This document shows, piece after piece, positions 54,019-63,182 of a stretch of 64,000 nt of DNA. Positions within the stretch are counted from its first letter, which is position 1. Each line of letters starts with the position of its first letter. The notes below the pieces were generated by a model, which made no database searches, was not told the DNA's origin, and saw only the letters and a program-made list of their open reading frames with translations. This DNA comes from Chlamydia suis. Lineage in GTDB: Bacteria > Chlamydiota > Chlamydiia > Chlamydiales > Chlamydiaceae. The position numbers and the translations under genes were made by a program. The DNA lies in NCBI RefSeq assembly GCF_900169085.1, contig NZ_LT821323.1, positions 744,001 to 808,000 on the forward strand. The letters run 5' to 3'.

Positions 54019-54687
54019 ATGATAGATCCTCTTAAGCTTTTTCCAAATTTTGATGGGGATAAGGAGAGTGCTGCGGTTAATAAACCTTCAGCATCTCCTA
54101 TGCCCAGCGAATTAACTAAGAACGTGGCCACATTTTCTTTAGGAAGTGGAAGCTCTTCTTTGGACACGAGAGTGTCTGAAGAAAAGCCATCCTTGATGGC
54201 TATGATGGAGGATAAGAATTCGAAGCTCATCGATCCAGAATTAGAAGAAGCTTTAAATTCAGAAGAGTTACAGGAACAAATCAATTTGCTAAAAAGCCGG
54301 TTGTGGGATGCACAAACGCAAATGCAAAATCAAGATTTGGATAAGCTGGCTTCGGAGCATGTAGACGCTCTAGGAGTCATCGTTGATTTAATTAACGGAG
54401 ATTTTCAGGCGATCGCTGAGCATACGCAGCAAGGTAAGCAAGGAGATCGCGAGGAAGAAAAATCTGCCACGCGTAAAATCGTCGATTGGGTCTCTTCCGG
54501 AGAGGAAATTTTAAATCGGGCTTTATTGTATTTTTCCGATCGCAACGGAGAGCGAGAAACTCTAGCAGATTTCTTGAAAGTTCAGTATGCCGTTCAAAGA
54601 GCTACACAGCGTGCCGAATTGTTTGCCAGTATTTTAGGGGCCACGGTGAGTAGTATAAAAACGATCATGACAACACAATTAGGTTAA
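54019..54687 (+). CDS. Uncharacterised type III operon protein (CT668-like)
   Basis: A 222-residue acidic soluble protein beginning MIDPLKLFPNFDGDKESAAVNKPSASP, Ser-rich and disordered to about residue 70, then helical (LDPELEEALNSEELQEQINLLKSRLWDAQTQMQ...), ending in a helical basic stretch (ATQRAELFASILGATVSSIKTIMTTQLG). It sits between cdsG and the ATPase gene, where YscK/L-type stator proteins or effector chaperones might be expected. I do not recognise a family. The ATG at 54019 is preferred over a TTG at 54007. It ends one base before cdsN starts. Confidence 0.75.
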   Translation: MIDPLKLFPNFDGDKESAAVNKPSASPMPSELTKNVATFSLGSGSSSLDTRVSEEKPSLMAMMEDKNSKLIDPELEEALNSEELQEQINLLKSRLWDAQTQMQNQDLDKLASEHVDALGVIVDLINGDFQAIAEHTQQGKQGDREEEKSATRKIVDWVSSGEEILNRALLYFSDRNGERETLADFLKVQYAVQRATQRAELFASILGATVSSIKTIMTTQLG

Positions 54688-54688
54688 C

Positions 54689-56017
54689 ATGAAAGAGCTA
54701 ACGACTGAGTTTGATACACTCATGACTGAGCTGCCGGAGGTGCAATTAACGGCAGTTGTTGGGCGTATTATCGAAGTAGTCGGGATGTTAATCAAGGCTG
54801 TCGTCCCAGATGTTCGGGTTGGTGAAGTGTGTTTAGTGAAACGTTTTGGAATGGAGCCTCTGGTGACAGAGGTGGTAGGATTCACTCAAAACTTTGTTTT
54901 TCTTTCTCCTCTTGGAGAGTTAACCGGTGTGAGTCCTTCCTCTGAGGTGATAGCCACGGGCTTGCCTTTGCATATTCGAGCAGGATCTGGGCTTTTAGGA
55001 CGAGTGTTAAATGGCCTTGGAGAGCCTATTGATACGGAGACTAAGGGGCCTTTAGAAAATGTGGATGCAATTTATCCAATTTTTAAAGCTCCTCCAGATC
55101 CTTTGCATCGGGCAAAATTGCGAACCATTTTATCTACGGGAGTGCGTTGTATCGATGGAATGCTAACCGTTGCTAAAGGACAACGGATTGGGATTTTTGC
55201 AGGAGCTGGGGTTGGAAAATCTTCGTTATTGGGCATGATTGCACGTAACGCTGAAGAAGCGGATATTAACGTCATTGCTTTGATCGGTGAGCGGGGACGA
55301 GAGGTCCGAGAGTTTATAGAGAATGACCTTGGTGAAGAAGGGATGAAACGCTCCGTTATTGTGGTTTCTACTTCTGATCAATCTTCTCAATTACGACTTA
55401 ATGCGGCTTATGTGGGTACGGCTATAGCAGAGTATTTCAGGGATCAGGGTAAGACTGTTGTGCTGATGATGGACTCTGTAACCCGATTTGCGCGAGCCCT
55501 AAGAGAAGTTGGCCTTGCAGCCGGAGAGCCTCCCGCTCGAGCTGGATACACGCCTTCAGTATTTTCGACTTTGCCTAAATTATTGGAACGAGCGGGGGCC
55601 TCCGATAAGGGGACTATTACTGCTTTTTATACCGTATTGGTTGCTGGAGACGATATGAATGAGCCAGTAGCTGATGAAGTGAAATCTATTTTAGATGGAC
55701 ATATTGTTCTCTCTAATGCATTAGCGCAAGCCTATCATTATCCTGCCATTGATGTGCTAGCTTCCATTAGCCGGTTGCTAACGGCAATTGTTCCTGAAGA
55801 ACAACGGCGAATTATTGGACGCGCTAGGGAAGTGTTAGCGAAGTATAAAGCGAATGAAATGTTAATTCGTATCGGAGAGTATCGTCGAGGATCTGATCGT
55901 GAGGTTGATTTTGCAATTGACCATATTGATAAATTAAATCGGTTCCTTAAGCAAGATATTCATGAAAAAACAAATTATGAGGAAGCTGCTCAGCAGTTAC
56001 GAGCGATATTCCGGTGA
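54689..56017 (+). CDS. cdsN: Type III secretion ATPase CdsN
   Basis: Hexameric ATPase that unfolds substrates and releases chaperones. 442 residues, FliI/YscN family: Walker A GAGVGKSSLLG near residue 172, ALIGERGREVREFIEND near 193, Walker B VVLMMDSVTRFARALREVGLAAGEPPARAGY near 258-285, and the C-terminal part ADSV-free EYRRGSDREVDFAIDHIDKLNRFL. It starts one base after CT668-like. Very strong match to the family. Confidence 0.96.
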   Translation: MKELTTEFDTLMTELPEVQLTAVVGRIIEVVGMLIKAVVPDVRVGEVCLVKRFGMEPLVTEVVGFTQNFVFLSPLGELTGVSPSSEVIATGLPLHIRAGSGLLGRVLNGLGEPIDTETKGPLENVDAIYPIFKAPPDPLHRAKLRTILSTGVRCIDGMLTVAKGQRIGIFAGAGVGKSSLLGMIARNAEEADINVIALIGERGREVREFIENDLGEEGMKRSVIVVSTSDQSSQLRLNAAYVGTAIAEYFRDQGKTVVLMMDSVTRFARALREVGLAAGEPPARAGYTPSVFSTLPKLLERAGASDKGTITAFYTVLVAGDDMNEPVADEVKSILDGHIVLSNALAQAYHYPAIDVLASISRLLTAIVPEEQRRIIGRAREVLAKYKANEMLIRIGEYRRGSDREVDFAIDHIDKLNRFLKQDIHEKTNYEEAAQQLRAIFR

Positions 56018-56039
56018 GTTAGGAAAATAGTGGGATTGT

Positions 56040-56546
56040 GTGATTAGATATCCTTTAGAGCCTGTCTTATCTATTAAAAAGGATCGCGTAGATCGGGCAG
56101 AAAAGGTCGTTAAGGAGAAGCGAAGACTTTTAGAAATAGAACAAGAAAAATTGCGAGAGTGTGAGTCAGCGCGCGATAAAGTAAAGAATCACTATATGCA
56201 AAAGATTCGTCAGCTTCGCGAGCAGTTAGATGACGGGACGACCAGCGATGCGATTCTTAAGATGAAAGCCTACATTAAGGTTGTAGCTATACAACTTTCC
56301 GAAGAAGAAGAAAAAGTCAATAAACAGAAAGAAAGTGTACTGGCAGCAGCAAAAGAATTAGAAAGGGCTGAAGTAGAGCTGACAAAACGACGTAAAGAAG
56401 AAGAAAAAACGCGACTGCATAAAGAAGAATGGATGAAAGAAGCTCTCAAAGAGGAAGCTCGCCAGGAAGAAAAAGAGCAAGATGAAATGGGGCAACTGCT
56501 TCATCAGTTACGTAAGCAAAAACAACGGGAATCTGGGGAGAACTAG
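56040..56546 (+). CDS. cdsO: Type III stalk protein CdsO (YscO/FliJ-like)
   Basis: A 168-residue, almost all-helical coiled coil (KVVKEKRRLLEIEQEKLRECESARDKV, then EEEKVNKQKESVLAAAKELERAEVELTKRRKEEEK) that matches the central stalk protein of the ATPase. The start is GTG at 56040. It is highly charged, with few aromatic residues. It ends 3 bp before the next gene. Confidence 0.85.
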   Translation: MIRYPLEPVLSIKKDRVDRAEKVVKEKRRLLEIEQEKLRECESARDKVKNHYMQKIRQLREQLDDGTTSDAILKMKAYIKVVAIQLSEEEEKVNKQKESVLAAAKELERAEVELTKRRKEEEKTRLHKEEWMKEALKEEARQEEKEQDEMGQLLHQLRKQKQRESGEN

Positions 56547-56549
56547 TTT

Positions 56550-57401
56550 ATGGAACTCAATAAAACAACAGAATCTTTGTTTAATGCAAAGGTTGAGCAC
56601 AATCATATACCAGCAGAAGCTCATGAACCGAGAGATCAACGAGAGGTTCGAGTATTTTCTTTAGAGGGAAGATCGTCCGCTAAACAAGCAAAAGATGATC
56701 GAGCGTTGGGAAGAACCTCTTCGCGTCAAGAAACTGCAAGAAGTTCTGAAGATGGATCCGTAGAAGAAAAAGCTTCAGGAGTTTCTTCGCGAGAAGAAGA
56801 AGAACAAAAAGAGGGGAACTTCTTTTCTGGAGGCAATCCAACTGCGGGTATGGCTCTTGTTGATACTCCCATGGCTGTCGCTAGTGAGGTTATGATGGAA
56901 ACTAGCGTTTTGACTACGAGCACTATGAATTTAGAGTGGGTGGAGCAACTCGTTTTGACCACGGTAGAATCTTTACTGGTTGCTGATGTGGATGGCAAGC
57001 AATTAGTAGAAATTGTTTTGGATAACACAAGTACAGTACCAGAAGCTTTTTGTGGAGCTAATTTAACTCTAGTGCAGACAGGAGAGGATGTCGCTGTTTC
57101 CTTCTCGAATTTTGCAAATCAAGCTCAGGTTTCTGAAGCTATGCAGCTCGTTCAACGCAATCCTGAACAATTGGTTACTTTAGTAGGTTCCTTGAAAGCT
57201 CGTCAGTTAAATTTGACAGAGTTTGTCATAGGGAATGTTGCTGTTAGCTTACCCTCCATTGAAAAGGTAGAAACGCCTTTGCATATGATCGCAGCGACAA
57301 TTCGTCATCATGATCAGGAAGGAGATCAGGAAGATAAAGGGCATCAAGACCAACATTCAGATCACCAGCAAGAGAAAAAAGTAGAAGAAGCGCAGATATA
57401 A
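56550..57401 (+). CDS. cdsP: Type III needle-length ruler CdsP
   Basis: A 283-residue protein of CT671 position. The first 110 residues are charged and disordered (RVFSLEGRSSAKQAKDDRALG), the rest holds a more ordered domain with TSTMNLEWVEQLVLTTVESLLVADVDGKQLVEIVLDN and TLVGSLKARQLNLTEFVIGN, reminiscent of the YscP/FliK C-terminal switch domain (T3S4). The end is rich in His/Gln/Asp. The name comes from position and pattern, not strong sequence identity. Confidence 0.72.
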   Translation: MELNKTTESLFNAKVEHNHIPAEAHEPRDQREVRVFSLEGRSSAKQAKDDRALGRTSSRQETARSSEDGSVEEKASGVSSREEEEQKEGNFFSGGNPTAGMALVDTPMAVASEVMMETSVLTTSTMNLEWVEQLVLTTVESLLVADVDGKQLVEIVLDNTSTVPEAFCGANLTLVQTGEDVAVSFSNFANQAQVSEAMQLVQRNPEQLVTLVGSLKARQLNLTEFVIGNVAVSLPSIEKVETPLHMIAATIRHHDQEGDQEDKGHQDQHSDHQQEKKVEEAQI

Positions 57402-57410
57402 GGTATTCTC

Positions 57411-58532
57411 ATGGCAGTTGCGGCAGAGCCTAGTAGTAATTGGTTAAAAGCTAGAGACGAGTTACTAAGTTCTTTGCAAAAACAGGATGAAGAGCAGAGT
57501 TCTCTCCCTGTTTTCCCAAAGCAGGAGTGCGAGCAAAAACTTAAAGAGAAATTTCACATGGAAGAGGTGGAGCTTTCCTTTGAGTCGCAAGGACTTCTGT
57601 CTGCTGAAACTGCCATACAGGAATATGGGGAGCATATTTTGCTCCAGTCCTTTTTGGCCAACCCCTTTGAATCAGGGGAATTTTATATCGTTTCTTCCGA
57701 AGAAGAGTTACAAGCCCTGATAGGGACTATTTTTAATGACAGTTCTCTAGTTTCTTACTTCTATGAAAAAGATCGGTTATTAGGATTTCACTACTATTTT
57801 GTAGCCGAAATTTGCAAACTTTTGCAGGAGACTCCTTGGATTCCCTCAATGGCTGTGAAAGTAACTGGAGATGTCTCCTTTTCTGCACGAGCTCTAAAAG
57901 GGAATTATCATGTTATAAAAGTTTCTTGCCGTTTAGACAGCACTTATGTGCGTTTCTCTATTTTGGTTCCAGAAACGACCTCACAGAGCGTATATCGTTT
58001 CTTAGAAGAGAAAAATCAGACTTTCGATATGCAGAAAGTTGATTTGCAAACGCCAGTTACTCTCGCTATAGAAGTTGGTTTTTGTCAAATTTCAGAAGAA
58101 GAGTGGCACCAAGTTGTCCCTGGGAGTTTCATTTTATTAGATGCTTGTTTGTATGATCCAGATACAGGGGATGCTGGAGCCTTTTTGTCTATTCAGCGAA
58201 CGCGATTTTTTGGTGGACGGTTTGTAGACAAACAGTCTGGAAGTTTTAAAATCACAGGATTACAAGAGCTTCAAGCTGAGGAAGTGCCTGAAGAACATAG
58301 TGAGGGGGGACCAGCAACTCCTTTGCCATCTGCAACAAAAGTTGTTGCAGAAGTTGGACGCTATTCGCTCTCTGTTGGAGAGTTTTTGAAGTTAGGCCCT
58401 GGGAGCGTCCTCTCTTTTGAAGGAGTGCATCCTACGTTAGGCGTTGATATTGTTCTGAATGGAGCTAAAGTAGGGCGGGGCACTATCATTGCTTTGCAAG
58501 ATGTTCTAGGCATTCGGGTTTTAGAAGTATAA
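57411..58532 (+). CDS. cdsQ: Type III C-ring protein CdsQ
   Basis: A 373-residue YscQ/FliN-type sorting-platform protein. The C-terminal SPOA domain is clear from about residue 305: KVVAEVGRYSLSVGEFLKLGPGSVLSFEGVHPTLGVDIVLNGAKVGRGTIIALQDVLGIRVLEV read in pieces. A first SPOA-like part lies near 195-275. Some homologues make a shorter C-terminal product from an internal start; no strong internal ribosome site was looked for in detail. It is followed by a 101-bp gap with a hairpin. Confidence 0.9.
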   Translation: MAVAAEPSSNWLKARDELLSSLQKQDEEQSSLPVFPKQECEQKLKEKFHMEEVELSFESQGLLSAETAIQEYGEHILLQSFLANPFESGEFYIVSSEEELQALIGTIFNDSSLVSYFYEKDRLLGFHYYFVAEICKLLQETPWIPSMAVKVTGDVSFSARALKGNYHVIKVSCRLDSTYVRFSILVPETTSQSVYRFLEEKNQTFDMQKVDLQTPVTLAIEVGFCQISEEEWHQVVPGSFILLDACLYDPDTGDAGAFLSIQRTRFFGGRFVDKQSGSFKITGLQELQAEEVPEEHSEGGPATPLPSATKVVAEVGRYSLSVGEFLKLGPGSVLSFEGVHPTLGVDIVLNGAKVGRGTIIALQDVLGIRVLEV

Positions 58533-58572
58533 GAACCGTGCTTTTAATAAAAATTCTATAACTGGATCTTCT

Positions 58573-58600
58573 GCCTTAAGAATAAGTCATATCTTAAGGC
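58573..58600 (+). terminator. Hairpin between cdsQ and pknD
   Basis: GCCTTAAGA (58573-58581) pairs with TCTTAAGGC (58592-58600) round a 10-base loop. AAGGGTTTTC follows, so it may weaken transcription into pknD or mark a processing site. Confidence 0.5.
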
Positions 58601-58633
58601 AAGGGTTTTCTCCCGAAAAGAGATCTTAACGTT

Positions 58634-60115
58634 GTGTCAGTTTTTATGCTCGGATTAGGTGGATCTTTTCCTTCCAAAGCAAAGTATCTTCTGACGCGAG
58701 AACTCAGTCGTAAGGTAGGATTGACTGTTTATCAGGGAATAGAAGAACGAGCATCTTCTCCTGTGGTTATTAAAACCTTGGTCTCTCCAGGAATTCATGA
58801 TCGACGTTTTCTTCAGGCTTTTGAAGAAGAAGCGAAGATTATGCAGCTCGTAGAACATCCAGCGTTTGTCCGATTAAAAGAAAAGGGCGAGTGGGATCAG
58901 GGACGCTATTTAGTTTCCGAGTATATCCAGGGTAATTCTTTGCGAGATATTATCCTCGCAGCTCCCCTACCCCTGGATAAAGCTGTTTCTATTGTTTTAC
59001 AAATAGCACAGGCAATCACAACTCTTCATAAGCATCGAGTCTTGCATCTGGATATCAAACCAGAAAATATCGTGCTGTCTCGATTGGGAGAAGTTAGGCT
59101 GATCGATTACGGGCTTTCTGCTTGGCAATTCAATCACTGGGGATCACCAGCCTATATGAGCCCAGAGCAAAGTCGACAAGAGCAGCTCTCTCCTGCATCA
59201 GATGTGTATGCACTAGCTTTGCTTGCCTATGAGTTAATTATAGGACAACTTTCTTTAGGCAAAGTGTATTTATCTTTGCTTCCAGTGAACATTAGTAAAG
59301 TGTTAGCTCGCGCATTGCAGCCTGCACCGGAAGCGCGATTTCCATCTATGCATGAGTTTGCTATGGCTTTACAGGAGTATCTTTTGCATGATGTGTATGA
59401 AGATTATCGTAAAAAAGATCTCGTAGTTGCGCAGCTGGAACAGCTGCAGCAACAAAGCTTGTGGCTAGCTCCAGAAGAGCTTAATGTTCCTAAAGAGATG
59501 GCTATTCAAATCTATTCACAAAAAGAGCCTAGTTATTTACATAATGTCTACTATGACATGTTTAGCTCAGAGAATAGCAAGGAACTTTGGTTTTGCTATG
59601 CCCAAGGAAATGGGAGTTTTGCCTTAAGTATGATCAAACAGTTTCTCAAACAGCAAGAGGACAAAACAAAAGATATTCCAACGGTAATCAAGACAATGGA
59701 TACTTTCTGTAAAACACTGCAAATCCCCCTTGGTGAACAAGGGATCTCTTGCTGTTGTTTTGTATTTTTCCAAGAAGAACTCTTGTGCTTTTCTTGTGGG
59801 AAAACTGATTTCTCGTTAAAAAAGCAAACGAGGAGAGTGCAACGATTTCAGGCGGAATCGCAAGGAATAGGGGAGAAGGGGCCTTTAGAGATCCACGAAC
59901 AGTCTTTTTTGTGGGAAGTTGGCGATGAACTTATCGTACATACTCCAAAGGCTAGAGATTTGGTATATTTGTACTGTCCATCTTTCCTAAAGTTGCAAGA
60001 TAGAGGGCAAATAGATATATTCTGCCAAACAGATGCTCTGCAGAAGGGAATCAAGCAGAAGCAGGACAGAAGTCTTTGTCCTTCAACACTTATCAGCTTA
60101 AAAAGAGTCCGGTGA
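58634..60115 (+). CDS. pknD: Ser/Thr protein kinase PknD
   Basis: Hanks-type kinase in the first 260 residues: lysine in VVIKTL near residue 47, HLDIKPENIVLS near 138-150 (catalytic Asp), IDYGLSAW in place of DFG near 155, GSPAYMSPEQSRQ near 174. The glycine loop is not recognisable. The last 230 residues are of unknown fold. The gene starts with GTG (58634) or ATG (58646). It overlaps cdsC by 4 bp, so kinase and secretin are translationally coupled. Membership of the type III operon suggests it phosphorylates secretion components such as CdsD. Confidence 0.88.
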   Translation: MSVFMLGLGGSFPSKAKYLLTRELSRKVGLTVYQGIEERASSPVVIKTLVSPGIHDRRFLQAFEEEAKIMQLVEHPAFVRLKEKGEWDQGRYLVSEYIQGNSLRDIILAAPLPLDKAVSIVLQIAQAITTLHKHRVLHLDIKPENIVLSRLGEVRLIDYGLSAWQFNHWGSPAYMSPEQSRQEQLSPASDVYALALLAYELIIGQLSLGKVYLSLLPVNISKVLARALQPAPEARFPSMHEFAMALQEYLLHDVYEDYRKKDLVVAQLEQLQQQSLWLAPEELNVPKEMAIQIYSQKEPSYLHNVYYDMFSSENSKELWFCYAQGNGSFALSMIKQFLKQQEDKTKDIPTVIKTMDTFCKTLQIPLGEQGISCCCFVFFQEELLCFSCGKTDFSLKKQTRRVQRFQAESQGIGEKGPLEIHEQSFLWEVGDELIVHTPKARDLVYLYCPSFLKLQDRGQIDIFCQTDALQKGIKQKQDRSLCPSTLISLKRVR

Positions 60116-62868
60116 ACATAGTGACGTCGAAAATAGGAAGCAAGATTTTAAGAATCATTCAAAATAATAAAAAATTAGGCCTCTTGTCTGCGTTAGTTGT
60201 TCTAGATGCGGCGTTGTTAAGTGTGAACTCACAGTCTGGCGAGAGCTTAGTCAACCGTTCAGCTTCTTTGCCAAATTATCATGAAGCGGACCAGCAGATC
60301 GCTGCTTGTCCAAAAAATATCGCAAAAAATTTAGCGAAAAAGAGTGCTCCAGGAACAAAACCTGCGGTGGGCCCTACGCCATCTGCGCGTTCCTCATCTG
60401 TATCAGCAAAACCGCAAGCTCCTTTAGCGCAAACGCGACATTTTAAGAAAAATCACCAAATTTTTTCTCCGAATTTTACACAATCCACTCAGCCTGCTAA
60501 TAAACCAGAAGAGAGAAAACGTCCCTTGGAATCTCGGTATTTACAAGGAGCTGCTAAGCAGGCTGCTGCCACGAAGGAAAAAAGATCTATCGAGCAGGAA
60601 CAGATCAGAACAGAGGATGCTGCGGCTAAAATCTGGGAAGATAAACAAAATTATGCGCGGCGTGCAGTAAATGCCATCAATTTCAGTGTAAGGCAACAAA
60701 TAGAAGAGCAGCATAAAGCTGCGTCTAATAAAGGCTCTGGGCATCCTCTATCTGGGAAAGAAGATAAGACTCCGCAGGAGGAGCCTTCTATCAAAACCGT
60801 ACAAGATAGCTCCAAAGAGCAAGACGAAGAGAAAAAAGTTTTGGAACGTCTGAATCAGCGTTCGCTTACTTGCCAGGATCTCAAAGATGTCGGCTATACT
60901 GTAAACTTTGAAGACATCTCAATTCTGGAGTTATTGCAATTTGTCAGTAAAATTTCCGGGACAAATTTTGTTTTTGATAGCAATGACTTGCAGTTCAATG
61001 TAACCATAGTCTCTCACGACCCCACTTCTGTAGATGATTTGGCAACGATTCTTTTGCAAGTGCTGAAGATGCACGATCTAAAAGTCGTTGAACAGGGGAA
61101 CAACGTATTAATTTATCGCAATCCTAAGCTTTCCAAACTATCCACAGTGGTTACTGATGGTTCTGCAAAGGATACTTGTGAAGCTGTCGTGGTGACACGA
61201 GTATTCCGATTGTATAGTGTAAGTCCTTCTGCTGCTGTAGGAATTATTCAACCGTTACTTTCACATGATGCGATTATTAGCGCTTCAGAATCTACAAGAC
61301 ATATTATCGTCTCGGACATAGCAGGAAACATTGAGAAAGTTCGTGAATTACTGCAAGCTCTAGATAGCCCAGGAGCCGCTATCGATATGTCCGAGTACGA
61401 GGTGCAGTTTGCGAATCCTGCCGCGTTAGTTAGCTATTGCCAAGATGTCCTTGGCGCAATGGCTGAAGAAGAAGCTTTTCAAATTTTCATTCAGCCTGGG
61501 ACAAATAAAATTTTTGTGATTTCATCGCCAAGATTAACTGCTAAAGCGATCCAATTATTGGAGTCTTTAGATATTCCGGAGATGGCGCACACTCTGGATG
61601 ATGTGACGAGCCCAGCAGCTGCATTAGGAAGCTCTGGGGCCGCCAATCCTAAAAGTTTGCGCTTTTTCATGTACAAATTGAAATATCAAAATGGAGCAGC
61701 GATTGCTCAGGCTATTCAAGATATTGGGTATAATTTGTACGTAACAACGGCAATGGATGAAGATTTCATCAATACATTGAATAGTATCCAATGGTTACCT
61801 GTTAATAACTCTATCGTCGTCATTGGGAATCAGGCAAATGTAGACAAGGTGGTTAGTTTACTCAATGGCTTAGATCTTCCTCCGAAACAAGTATATATAG
61901 AAGTCTTGATTTTGGAGACGAGTTTAGAAAAATCTTGGGATTTTGGGGTGCAGTGGGCAGCTTTAGGGGATGAGCAAGGGAAAGTAGCCTATGCCTCTGG
62001 GTTGCTAAGCAATACAGGATTGACAGAACCTCTCCGTAATCAGGCGTTACCTATCGCTCCTAATCCCGGGAATATTTCTTTACCAACTCCGGGGCAATTA
62101 GCCGGAATCAGCGATATGATGTATGGCTCTTCTGCTTTTGGATTGGGAATTATTGGGAATGTTCTTAGTCATAATGGGAAGTCTTACTTAACATTAGGAG
62201 GCTTGTTAAGCGCGTTAGACCAAGATGGGGATACGACCGTGGTGCTTAACCCAAGAATCATGGCTCAGGACACTCAACAAGCCTCCTTCTTCGTAGGACA
62301 GACTATACCGTTTCAAACAACTAGTACCGTTATTCAAGAAACGGGCTCTGTTACACAAAATATTGAATACGAAGATATCGGCGTGAATCTTGTCGTAACA
62401 TCAACTATTGCTCCAAATAATGTTGTTACCTTGCAGATAGAGCAAACGATTTCTGAGTTGCATTCAGCGCAGGGGGTGCTCACTCCTGTAACAGATAAGA
62501 CATTTGCTGCCACAAGATTACAAGTGCCTGATGGGTGTTTCCTCGTTATGAGTGGACACATTCGAGATAAATTAACAAAGATCGTTTCCGGAGTGCCGCT
62601 ACTCAGTTCTCTTCCATTAATTAAAGGGCTCTTCAGTCGGACCGTTGATCAGCGCCAAAAGCGCAATATTATGATTTTTATTAAACCAAAAGTGATCAGT
62701 AGTTTTGAGGAAGGAACGGCCTTATCTAACACAGAAGGGTACCGTTATAACTGGGAAAGTGAGAGGGGATCTTTAGAAATTGCTCCTCGTCACGCCCCCG
62801 AATGTCAGCATATTCCTAAGGTCCAAGCAGAAAGTGATTTTAAAATGCTGGAAATAGAAGCCGAATAA
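60112..62868 (+). CDS. cdsC: Type III secretin CdsC
   Basis: Outer-membrane ring protein, 918 residues. GTG at 60112 overlaps the pknD TGA (GTGA). There is a hydrophobic N-terminal segment (about 22-38, LGLLSALVVLDAALLSV), a basic disordered linker (about 50-270), then secretin N domains (about 275-560, ILELLQFVSKISGTNFVFDSNDLQFNVTI onward) and the secretin core (about 590-880; VYIEVLILETSLEKSWDFGVQWAALG, VVLNPRIMAQDTQQASFFVGQTIPF). The signal segment is not a typical short N-terminal one. It is longer than YscC (607). Confidence 0.93.
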   Translation: MNIVTSKIGSKILRIIQNNKKLGLLSALVVLDAALLSVNSQSGESLVNRSASLPNYHEADQQIAACPKNIAKNLAKKSAPGTKPAVGPTPSARSSSVSAKPQAPLAQTRHFKKNHQIFSPNFTQSTQPANKPEERKRPLESRYLQGAAKQAAATKEKRSIEQEQIRTEDAAAKIWEDKQNYARRAVNAINFSVRQQIEEQHKAASNKGSGHPLSGKEDKTPQEEPSIKTVQDSSKEQDEEKKVLERLNQRSLTCQDLKDVGYTVNFEDISILELLQFVSKISGTNFVFDSNDLQFNVTIVSHDPTSVDDLATILLQVLKMHDLKVVEQGNNVLIYRNPKLSKLSTVVTDGSAKDTCEAVVVTRVFRLYSVSPSAAVGIIQPLLSHDAIISASESTRHIIVSDIAGNIEKVRELLQALDSPGAAIDMSEYEVQFANPAALVSYCQDVLGAMAEEEAFQIFIQPGTNKIFVISSPRLTAKAIQLLESLDIPEMAHTLDDVTSPAAALGSSGAANPKSLRFFMYKLKYQNGAAIAQAIQDIGYNLYVTTAMDEDFINTLNSIQWLPVNNSIVVIGNQANVDKVVSLLNGLDLPPKQVYIEVLILETSLEKSWDFGVQWAALGDEQGKVAYASGLLSNTGLTEPLRNQALPIAPNPGNISLPTPGQLAGISDMMYGSSAFGLGIIGNVLSHNGKSYLTLGGLLSALDQDGDTTVVLNPRIMAQDTQQASFFVGQTIPFQTTSTVIQETGSVTQNIEYEDIGVNLVVTSTIAPNNVVTLQIEQTISELHSAQGVLTPVTDKTFAATRLQVPDGCFLVMSGHIRDKLTKIVSGVPLLSSLPLIKGLFSRTVDQRQKRNIMIFIKPKVISSFEEGTALSNTEGYRYNWESERGSLEIAPRHAPECQHIPKVQAESDFKMLEIEAE

Positions 62869-62942
62869 TGGTATAAAGGTTGCAAGTTGGTATTCTAACG
62901 CCATGGAATAGCTTCTGACTCTAGTGCGTGTGCACAGGGGGG

Positions 62943-62992
62943 AAGTCAAGATGGACTGGAGTTAGCCGTATCTCCGGTTCTCTTGGCTTTTT
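62943..62992 (+). terminator. Terminator after the type III secretion operon
   Basis: A two-part stem: AAGTCAAGA (62943-62951) with TCTTGGCTT (62981-62989), then an internal loop and CTGGAG (62956-62961) with CTCCGG (62972-62977). A run of five T ends it (62988-62992). Only 8 bp separate it from tRNA-Thr. Confidence 0.75.
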
Positions 62993-63000
62993 GTGAATTA

Positions 63001-63073
<73 letters not shown>

Positions 63074-63148
63074 TGCCCAGGTAGGGTGTATTGATTAGGG
63101 TAGTTGCTTAGATATTTGTTCATGTAACAAGCCGTCAGTGTCTAAGCC

Positions 63149-63182
63149 GAAAGAGGAATTTCATTCCTTCGTCCCCTCTTTC
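63149..63182. terminator. Hairpin between tRNA-Thr and the McsB-like gene
   Basis: GAAAGAGG (63149-63156) pairs with CCTCTTTC (63175-63182) and covers the stop codon of the minus-strand gene. No T run on either side, so function is uncertain. Confidence 0.45.
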
